From assembly GCF_019891175.1 (NCBI RefSeq), contig NZ_CP072600.1, positions 3,906,001-3,970,000 on the forward strand: 64,000 nucleotides of DNA. Direction: 5' to 3'. Below, piece by piece: positions 26,536 to 32,884 of the stretch. The translations under genes and the position numbers were made by a program. The stretch is from Leptothermofonsia sichuanensis E412. Its GTDB lineage: Bacteria; Cyanobacteriota; Cyanobacteriia; Leptolyngbyales; Leptolyngbyaceae. Position 1 is the stretch's first letter. Each line of letters begins with the position of its first letter. The notes beneath the pieces are model-generated. The model worked only from the letters and a program-made list of their open reading frames with translations, did not search any database and was not told where the DNA came from.

Positions 26536-28293
26536 TTAAATACCCAGATCGGCTTTTGCTGTTTCAGCCGCTTTAAAGACAACGGCAGTTGGCAGTTCTT
26601 CCCAGGCAGCATCGCCAATTTCAGCATAGAAGGTTTCGTCATAGGGGCGGGTTTTGACCACGACGGGCATGGGTACGGCATGACCCAGAATCAACGCCTG
26701 TTGTTTAGAATCCAGCTTTGCCAGGACTGATTTCAAACTCTGTGCCCCGGCAACGCCGGTAAAGATGGCGTCTATATCTTTTTCGTCGTTAAGCAGGGCC
26801 GTGATGCGGGTACCAATTTGGGACATTACTTCGTTATCGATCCCGGAGGGGCGTTGATCAACGACCAGCAAGGTCACGAAGTATTTCCGCATTTCGCGGG
26901 CAATCGTGCCAAAAATAGTTTGCCCAACAGTCGCCGGATCGAGAAAGCGGTGTGCCTCTTCAATCGTGATGACAAGCTGCCGGGGACGATCGCTGACATT
27001 CTTGGTTTGCAAAAACTGCTCTGCCTTGCGAACGTATGCCTGGTGAATCCGGCGGGCAATCACATTGGTTGCCAGCATATAGGACAGCAGGTTCGCCTGG
27101 GAACCAAACTCCACCACCACATGCTTGCCAGCCTCCAGGGACTCCAGAATTTGCCCGACATAGTTGTGGGGACAGGAATTACGGATATATTTCAACTCTG
27201 CCAGCCGGTTGAGCTTCCGCTGGAGTGCCATAATAGAGGACTTACTACCCATCTTGGTTTCACAAAATTCCTGAATTTCTTCGTTATTCATGGTCAGCAG
27301 ACGGGCAATCCAGGACCTGCCAAACTCGTTGCGTAGAATGATGGCATTCTCCAGGCTGGCTTCCGACAGGTTTAGCTCACCCCGCACCAGCATCAAATCT
27401 TCGACATCGATCTGGTCAAAACTGACATAAAGTTCCTGGGCATCCCGCACCCCCCGTCGTTTAGTGGAATCCGGATCAAGGGTGTAGATCTGTACCTGTC
27501 CCGGAAATAGCTGCCGCAGTCCTTTAACCGTACTGAACTGTTTTCCTTCCCGCGTTGCTTCCCAGCCATACTCGGAATGCATGTCGAAAATCAGATTCAC
27601 CGCTGCCTGTTTGCGAATAATGCCCGACAGTAGCAACCGGGTCAGAAAGGACTTGCCTGTCCCCGATTTGCCAAAAACCCCATTGCTGCGTTCCACAAAC
27701 CGATCCAGGTCAAGACAGATGGGCACTTCCATATCAATGGGTTGCCCGATCGCAAAATTCCTCCGATGGGGGTCATCCTCCCAGCCAAATACGGCACGAA
27801 AATCTCGTTCACTGGCATCGTAGACCTGACTGAAGTGGTTCGGAATGGTTTTGACCGGCAGCAATTCAATCTCACTGCTGGACTGAGCTTTATAGGAACC
27901 AGCAGAGGAATGGGCAGTCGCAAGACCATTTTTCTTCGACTGGTTTCTTTCTCTTCTTCCCTCTCCCCTCTCCCCTTTCCCCTCTCTCCTCACTTCCTCT
28001 GGCGTAATCATCAACATGGGTGTCAGATTAATCGTGCCAAAAGTGCCACTCCCCGCCAGGACTTCCTGTAAAAAGGTGTTGGAAGGTTCGGGTGGGTTTG
28101 CCAGGATGCGCTGGCTGGAGGTTCCCAGGGAAACATCGGTCAGCATACAGAAAAAGCGCGATCGCACCCCCTGCACCACCAGAAACTTGCCCACACGCAT
28201 ATCCTCAACCAGCACATCCGGGTGCAGCCGAATTTCTAAGCCCTGGCTGAGAGAACCCTGAACGACGGAACCTAACGGCTTCTCTGAGGTCAT
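26536..28293 (-). CDS. HerA-like (DUF87) hexameric ATPase
   Basis: 585 residues. An N-terminal beta-rich HAS-barrel-like region (about 1-90) precedes a RecA/FtsK-like ATPase: Walker A GKSGTGKSF at about residue 215, Walker B LVITIEEAHRFLDP at about residue 450 and an arginine-finger region (REMRKYFVTLLVVDQRPS). HerA-type motors translocate DNA, often with NurA or other nucleases; no nuclease gene adjoins. At about residues 103-125 a charged stretch (EGKGERGEGRRERNQSKK) is encoded by CT/GA-rich simple-sequence DNA (27941-28003) that appears to have expanded in frame. Confidence 0.83.
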   Translation of the reverse strand: MTSEKPLGSVVQGSLSQGLEIRLHPDVLVEDMRVGKFLVVQGVRSRFFCMLTDVSLGTSSQRILANPPEPSNTFLQEVLAGSGTFGTINLTPMLMITPEEVRREGKGERGEGRRERNQSKKNGLATAHSSAGSYKAQSSSEIELLPVKTIPNHFSQVYDASERDFRAVFGWEDDPHRRNFAIGQPIDMEVPICLDLDRFVERSNGVFGKSGTGKSFLTRLLLSGIIRKQAAVNLIFDMHSEYGWEATREGKQFSTVKGLRQLFPGQVQIYTLDPDSTKRRGVRDAQELYVSFDQIDVEDLMLVRGELNLSEASLENAIILRNEFGRSWIARLLTMNNEEIQEFCETKMGSKSSIMALQRKLNRLAELKYIRNSCPHNYVGQILESLEAGKHVVVEFGSQANLLSYMLATNVIARRIHQAYVRKAEQFLQTKNVSDRPRQLVITIEEAHRFLDPATVGQTIFGTIAREMRKYFVTLLVVDQRPSGIDNEVMSQIGTRITALLNDEKDIDAIFTGVAGAQSLKSVLAKLDSKQQALILGHAVPMPVVVKTRPYDETFYAEIGDAAWEELPTAVVFKAAETAKADLGI

Positions 28294-28411
28294 GGAGTCC
28301 TGCCCCTCCCGTTGAGGAGAGATTTACGGAGACAGTAACCTTAAATAATACATTAGTTCCAAACAAAAGAGAACGATTGTTCTAAATCAAATCATAAATT
28401 TCCGCAGTCAA

Positions 28412-28504
28412 TATAGCGATCCTATCTGGATTGTGAGAAAGGATTCCTGGGGAATCCTTTCTCACAAAGCCTCTTACTCTCACAACTGATTTAGGACTGC
28501 TATA
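28412..28504. repeat. 90-bp palindromic element inserted in the HNH remnant
   Basis: Ends ATATAGCGATCCTA and TAGGACTGCTATAT are near-complementary. The core is a perfect 15-bp hairpin GTGAGAAAGGATTCC (28433-28447) / GGAATCCTTTCTCAC (28451-28465). Related text (CTCACAAAGCCTCTTATTCT) recurs near 40490. It interrupts the HNH-protein remnant right after its Ser-His. Confidence 0.7.
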
Positions 28505-28590
28505 TGACTGCCCTGCTGGCTAACTCGCATCTCGCAGTAACAGCAAATATAGCCTTGCTCTTGTAGAAGAAATCGATGAAGTTCCCGCTT
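28504..28590 (-). pseudogene. Remnant of a PtuB-like HNH endonuclease (TIGR02646 type)
   Basis: The minus-strand frame reads KRELHRFLLQEQGYICCYC followed by EMRVSQQGSHI, the typical N-terminal zinc/HNH start of retron- and Septu-associated HNH proteins (EQGYxCCYC ... SHIEH). It stops exactly at the end of a 90-bp palindromic element, so the rest of the gene is lost. It lies just downstream of the broken AAA ATPase, matching the ptuA-ptuB order. The assignment rests on motif memory. Confidence 0.65.
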
Positions 28591-28700
28591 GGAAGTTCCC
28601 GCTTGAATGGTTCATCGCTCAAGACAATCCCTTCTTCTCCCTGAAGCAGATCTTCTAAACTGGGGTTTGGGATTACCAATCTTCTTGCCAAATGACCTAC

Positions 28701-28815
28701 TAACGCAAAGTGCAACAATCTTCAGATCCCTGGCGTCTGGGGAGGTTAGCCAGTCAATTCGATTGAAGTCCATGAGACACCAGGGATCTTGGCTTCCAAG
28801 TTACACATGGCGTTA
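28701..28815 (+). repeat. 115-bp structured mobile element, copy 2
   Basis: Same spacing as copy 1 (8142-8255): a 23-nt left flank, a 15-bp stem AGATCCCTGGCGTCT (28724-28738) with AGACACCAGGGATCT (28775-28789), a 36-nt loop and a 26-nt right flank. Stem changes relative to copy 1 keep pairing (C-G to T-A, plus one G-T wobble). It is flanked by TAC on both sides, a probable 3-bp target duplication. Confidence 0.87.
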
Positions 28816-29095
28816 CCAGCACTAACAGCCACTTTTCACCATCTGAAAGCTGATTGATACAGATCCCTACTTTTATTGATCCCTACTTTTATTATTGATA
28901 TCTGCTTCATTAAAATTCATTAAAAAATTGGATGGGATCTACCCTCTCTCTGGCGGGAAGCCATCCAACCTGGTTTTCTCTTCGTCGCAACAAGTCTAAG
29001 TCAGACTCCGGATTGCTAAGTAGACCGGGCTTGAAAAGTTCAGGTGTGTGAAGTTAGATAAAGGCATCGATTTCAACAGTTTGGAGAGTCAGACG

Positions 29096-29506
29096 ATGGG
29101 CGCCCGCTTACGAGTGTTTCTCAGTGCTGCTGAAGAGCGCACCTTGTTTGAGCTTCGTACCGCAACGACCGTTCCTCAGCGGGTGAAAGACCGAGCCGAA
29201 GTGGTGCGGTTGAGCCATCAAGGGATGTATGTGGAGAAAATTGCCACCTTGTTCCACTGGCATGAGCGAACGGTGCGAGAAACTTTGGGGCGTTGGCAAG
29301 CCAAGGGATTAGGGGGACTGTGGGATGGGCCCAGACCCGGAGCCAAACGACGGTGGCAAGCGGAGGACATGGAGTACTTGGAAGCGTGTTTACGAGCAGA
29401 ACCGCACACCTACAATAGTCAGCAACTGGCCCACAAGTTAGCCAGTGAGCGGAACGTCGAGTTGAGTGCCGACCACCTCCGACAGGTGCTCAAAAAAAGG
29501 GGGTGA
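29096..29506 (+). CDS. IS630 transposase, N-terminal frame (DNA-binding part)
   Basis: 136 residues from the ATG at 29096, preceded by TTGGAGAG. It carries the helix-turn-helix pair of IS630/Tc1-mariner transposases (KDRAEVVRLSHQGMYVEKIA, then WHERTVRETLGRWQAKGLGG) and a winged-helix tail (YNSQQLAHKLASERNVELSA). The frame ends just past CAAAAAAAGGGGG, where a -1 shift would join the next frame. This frame alone lacks a catalytic domain. Confidence 0.85.
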   Translation: MGARLRVFLSAAEERTLFELRTATTVPQRVKDRAEVVRLSHQGMYVEKIATLFHWHERTVRETLGRWQAKGLGGLWDGPRPGAKRRWQAEDMEYLEACLRAEPHTYNSQQLAHKLASERNVELSADHLRQVLKKRG

Positions 29507-30168
29507 TTTGGAAACGCACTCGTCACAGTCACCGAGGCAAGCAAGACCCAGTCGAAAAGGCGAAGAAACTGGCGGACTTGGAGAGGCTGCAATGGGCAGC
29601 AGCAGCAGGAGACATCGACTTGTTTTATCTGGACGAATCGGGGTTTTCGCTGTGGATGCCCGTCGAGTATAGCTATTTCTTTGTGGGAGAACAGAAGCGC
29701 CTTGAACAAACCTCACGGCGAGGCAAACGGATTAGCATTTTGGGATTGTTGCAACCCTTGGTAAGTTTCGTCTATGGCTTGGTGGTGGGCAGTTTCGATA
29801 GCACTCGCTACATCACGATGATGGATGAACAGGCTCGGCAAGCCAAACTCCAATTGGCACAAACGGGCAAGATCCGGGTCATCGTTCAAGATAACAGCCC
29901 CACTCATACCAGCAAACAGATGCAGGCGAAATGGGTAGAGTGGGAAACTTGCGGACTGTATTGCTTTTTCTTACCGAAATACTGCTCCGAACTCAATCCG
30001 ATTGAAATCGAGTGGCATCAGTTAAAAACGCACGAATTGCGAGGACATATGTTTGAACATGAACTGGACTTAGCCTATGCCGTCATTGATGGGGTCGAGG
30101 CCAGAGCGCAAGCGGCAGGGTATCAAGCTGAACGATTCCGATTTCCCTCGAAATTGGCTCATTCATGA
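29503..30168 (+). CDS. IS630 transposase, C-terminal frame (DDE catalytic domain)
   Basis: A 221-residue frame opening at a GTG, lying in the -1 frame to the upstream ORF. The catalytic triad is intact: Asp in FYLDESGFSL, Asp in VIVQDNSPTHTS and Glu in LNPIEIEWHQLK. It is probably made as a fusion with the N-terminal frame by slippage on A7G5 (29492-29503), giving about 355 residues, normal for the family. Independent translation from the GTG is less likely to give an active enzyme. Confidence 0.85.
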   Translation: MIWKRTRHSHRGKQDPVEKAKKLADLERLQWAAAAGDIDLFYLDESGFSLWMPVEYSYFFVGEQKRLEQTSRRGKRISILGLLQPLVSFVYGLVVGSFDSTRYITMMDEQARQAKLQLAQTGKIRVIVQDNSPTHTSKQMQAKWVEWETCGLYCFFLPKYCSELNPIEIEWHQLKTHELRGHMFEHELDLAYAVIDGVEARAQAAGYQAERFRFPSKLAHS

Positions 30169-30474
30169 ACCATTACATACCTGAGCTTTTTAACCCTTAG
30201 CTACTTAATCACATACTTTAGGACTACCTCAAAGTACGAAAATAACTTTGCAAAGCATTTAAGAATACTTGACTTTCCAACGCCGTTATTTCCAATAAGA
30301 ACGTTGACTTGAGGATCAAGCTCTAATGTTAAATCCTCAATGCCACGAAATGATTGGATATTCAGGCGTTTAACTTTCATGGTTCCTCAAGTACTGAAAG
30401 GGTGGGATGGCTATCCTACTAAAATCGAATGGCACTGACATAAGAGATTAAAGATCTCCAACTTCAGAGACTAA

Positions 30475-30507
30475 AGATCTCCAACTTCTTCGAGAAGTTG
30501 GAGATCT
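30475..30507. repeat. Perfect 15-bp hairpin
   Basis: AGATCTCCAACTTCT (30475-30489) and AGAAGTTGGAGATCT (30493-30507) are separated by TCG. A partial copy AAGATCTCCAACTTC precedes it at 30451. Dispersed-repeat character. Confidence 0.7.
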
Positions 30508-30670
30508 GGACGATCGCATTCGGCTTAATTCAGTGACATTGATTTCTTGTTGAGTCTGGCTGAAGGATCTAACAGGGTTTTTCAGAAATCGGGGATCTAC
30601 TAAGAGAGAGTCACTGGTTACTAAACTCTGTCTTCCCTGGTTCCATTGGAAACTGGAACTTCTGGTCTGA

Positions 30671-30740
30671 CGTTACCAGGCTGGAGCCTGGTAACGAGCA
30701 GAGAGCCAGGAACGAGCTGGAGCTTGATAACAAGCAGCAA
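30671..30740. repeat. GTTACCAGG/CCTGGTAAC hairpin cluster
   Basis: CGTTACCAGG (30671-30680) and CCTGGTAACG (30687-30696) form a perfect 10-bp stem with loop CTGGAG, followed by degenerate copies (CAGGAACGAGCTGGAGC). Confidence 0.75.
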
Positions 30741-30790
30741 TCAGCAAATCAGGGATTTGAAGAGTCGTCCCATACTCCAATAAATTTGGG

Positions 30791-31570
30791 TTACTCAATG
30801 TTGATCGAGGTCGGGGAAGATGAAGACGTTGAGCTGAAAGCCGTGGAGGGTTTGCGGAAGTCGGCGTAGAGTTTGTCCCGCCAGGTGAAAAAGGGTTCAA
30901 AGGTGCCAATGTCAGCAATGCCAGGAACGCCTTTGCCTTTCAGGTCTGGGGAGATATCCAGATAGGGACCATCGGGAAATTTGATATACATGCTCAACCC
31001 GGCAACGGCAAAGTCCGCCAGGGTAGGGTAATCCGTGACCAAGTAGGGCTGCTCCATCAGGATGAAACAAAGGGATGCCAGGTCACGTTTGATGGCGTCT
31101 TTGGCAGACTTGAAGGGATCGGGCAACCCAGGCAGGTTAAAGAGATTGCCAGGCACAGCACCCACCAGGGTTTTCAGAAAAGCGGGAGTACTGGATGGCA
31201 GCGTCGCGGTGCGGAAACTGGGATCTTGTCCAAATGCACTAATCAGGCATTGGCGGGCATTTAAACCAATGGATTCATCTGCCCACTGTTCGATGAGCAG
31301 GCACAAGCCCCGCAGTTTTGGGTCAGTGGGAATGATGGGTTTGTCAGGATATTGTCTTTCCAGGTATTCCGCGATCGCCGTGGAGTCGGCAATGATTTCG
31401 CTCCCATCCTTCAGCACCGGCACCTGGCGATGACCCGTCATGCGGACCAGGTCAAGTTGTCCAATGCCGGGAGTCACCTCAATCTTGCGATACGCCAGAC
31501 CTTTATAGTCCAGAATCAACCTTACTTTTTCAACGTAGTGAGAGAGTTCAAATTGGTATAGCTCCAGCAT
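30791..31570 (-). CDS. Glutathione S-transferase family protein
   Basis: 259 residues from the ATG at 31570 (MLELYQFELSHYVEKVRLIL); the upstream extension is not family-like. A thioredoxin-fold N-terminal domain shows HRQVPVLKDGSEIIADSTAI, the cis-Pro and glutathione-binding DST motif, and a helical C-terminal domain follows (EQPYLVTDYPTLADFAVAGL with the conserved Asp). The active-site position carries Ser-His rather than Cys. The C-terminus is Ser-rich. Substrate unknown; detoxification or stress role inferred from the family. Confidence 0.86.
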   Translation of the reverse strand: MLELYQFELSHYVEKVRLILDYKGLAYRKIEVTPGIGQLDLVRMTGHRQVPVLKDGSEIIADSTAIAEYLERQYPDKPIIPTDPKLRGLCLLIEQWADESIGLNARQCLISAFGQDPSFRTATLPSSTPAFLKTLVGAVPGNLFNLPGLPDPFKSAKDAIKRDLASLCFILMEQPYLVTDYPTLADFAVAGLSMYIKFPDGPYLDISPDLKGKGVPGIADIGTFEPFFTWRDKLYADFRKPSTAFSSTSSSSPTSINIE

Positions 31571-31669
31571 GGGGGTTCTCCTGTCAGGCAACTCCGTAAG
31601 ACTAACCCAATCGCTCCTGAAAAACAATGGAAAACCAGTGCCAGCCTTATCTATTCGTGAAGGACTGAT

Positions 31670-32884
31670 CTATTCGTAAACTAATTGTCTGAAGCGAATG
31701 TCATCTCTGATGAAATCAAAGCAGGGGTCTGTTTTGGCAGCTTCCCGGCTTTTTTCAGGATTCAGACTAATCGCTTGCTGGAGGTTTTCAAACGTATGAT
31801 CTGTGTCGCCTTGCAGGGCATAACAACGCGCTTTCCCAAACCAGGCCAGGAAAAAATCGGGTTTGACTTGGGTGGCTTTGTCGTAGGCAGTAATGGCTGC
31901 CTCAATCTGTTGCAATTTTGCCAGCGCCGTCCCTTTCCCAAACCAGGCTTCTACAAAATCGGGTTTAAGCTGAATTGCTTTGTCATAGGACGCAATGGCG
32001 GCTTCCATTTGTTGCAGCTTCGCTAAAGCGGCTCCGCGGCCAAAGGATGCTTTTGGATTGTCTGGTTCGATCTGAATTGCTTTGTCGTAAAAGGTTACGG
32101 CTTCTTCATAGCGCCCTTCAAAGTAAAGCGCTTTTCCTTGTTCTACATAGTCATTGGCGGTAAATGACAGTTGAGCATTGCTGGATTTCAGAGATTCGAG
32201 CTGTTGGGTGAGTCTGTGAATTTTTTGTTGAACTTCTGGGGGCGCCGTATCTCGAATAGGGGAGGGAGTGATTTGGGAGAGTTCTTGAATGATCTGGTCT
32301 TTTTCTTTTTGAGCATCCAAAACTAATGTTTTGAGCTGAGAAAGCTGGTCTTTGAATTCCGCCCTCAGGTTTTCAATTTCCTGTTTGAAGGCTTCTGCCT
32401 GTTGCTTCATCTCTGCTGCAATTTCCTGGTCAAATTGTTTTTCAACCTCTTGTTGGAGTTGTTGTTTAGTTTCGCCCAGGATTTGGGTGATAACACTGCG
32501 GCGAATGAACCAGACACTGATGGCTGCCAGGACGGGCAGGAATGTTAAAACTCCCAGCAGGACGTTTAATAAGCTGGTGGTGTGGCTGAAAGCCCGATCC
32601 ACTTCCGCCTGAATTTGGGCTCGAATAGCAATGCTCTTTTCCAGATCTTCTTCGACCAGTTCCTGAAGCTGGCGGTCTTCTCGCAGACGTTCTAATTTCT
32701 CCCAAAAGGAGTTGGTAAAGGGAGAAGGGTCTTTAATCTGGACAGGGTTTACTGGACTGGTTGGTTTGCTCCCACTGGAGGGAGTGGATAGAGAATCCGT
32801 CTGGGCGATCGCTGGACTGGCTGTAATAACTCCAATTAAGAAAAAACCCGTAAGAATAATTGCGATTCGGTGAATGCGTTTCAT
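31670..32884 (-). CDS. Exported/membrane-anchored coiled-coil TPR protein
   Basis: 404 residues from the ATG at 32884, whose A is shared with the stop of the upstream orthocaspase gene (TAATG). A signal peptide (residues 1-28, ending PAIAQ) is followed by a transmembrane segment at about 105-130 (LLNVLLGVLTFLPVLAAISV), a coiled coil (about 135-215) and three or four TPR units near 240-375 (GKALYFEGRYEEAVTFYDKA, then YDKAIQLKPDFVEAWFGKG). TPRs bind peptides or proteins. Translational coupling to the caspase-like gene suggests joint function, perhaps as its membrane scaffold. Confidence 0.83.
   Translation of the reverse strand: MKRIHRIAIILTGFFLIGVITASPAIAQTDSLSTPSSGSKPTSPVNPVQIKDPSPFTNSFWEKLERLREDRQLQELVEEDLEKSIAIRAQIQAEVDRAFSHTTSLLNVLLGVLTFLPVLAAISVWFIRRSVITQILGETKQQLQQEVEKQFDQEIAAEMKQQAEAFKQEIENLRAEFKDQLSQLKTLVLDAQKEKDQIIQELSQITPSPIRDTAPPEVQQKIHRLTQQLESLKSSNAQLSFTANDYVEQGKALYFEGRYEEAVTFYDKAIQIEPDNPKASFGRGAALAKLQQMEAAIASYDKAIQLKPDFVEAWFGKGTALAKLQQIEAAITAYDKATQVKPDFFLAWFGKARCYALQGDTDHTFENLQQAISLNPEKSREAAKTDPCFDFIRDDIRFRQLVYE

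Larger units (their letters stand above)
29017..30207 (+). mobile_element. IS630-family insertion sequence
   Basis: Imperfect 32-bp terminal inverted repeats lie at 29017-29048 (TAAGTAGACCGGGCTTGAAA...) and 30176-30207 (complement starts TAAGTAGCTAAGGGTTAAAA). Both ends carry the TA expected as IS630 target duplication. It encodes a two-frame DDE transposase and interrupts the AAA ATPase remnant. Both inverted repeats and all three catalytic residues are present, so it may still be active. Confidence 0.88.
28611..30380 (-). pseudogene. Broken AAA ATPase (PtuA/OLD-like), split by IS630 and a palindromic element
   Basis: Three minus-strand pieces are recognisable. (1) 30380-30208: MKVKRLNIQSFRGIEDL with Walker A IGNNGVGKSSILKC. 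(2) 28858-28816: INQLSDGEKWLLVL, the ABC-type signature. (3) 28703-28611: VGHLARRLVIPNPSLEDL then GIVLSDEP, a decayed Walker B. An IS630 element separates 1 from 2 and the 115-bp element separates 2 from 3; removing the latter with a GTA target duplication gives LLVLVGHLARR, the expected family text. Part of the middle is missing. With the HNH remnant it looks like a dead Septu-type defence locus. Confidence 0.75.

Noticed and set aside
28500-28718. 72-codon minus-strand ORF as a separate gene
   Set aside because: Its first codons are mobile-element sequence and the rest joins an ATPase fragment to an out-of-frame piece of the HNH remnant; it is a chance frame over a pseudogene.
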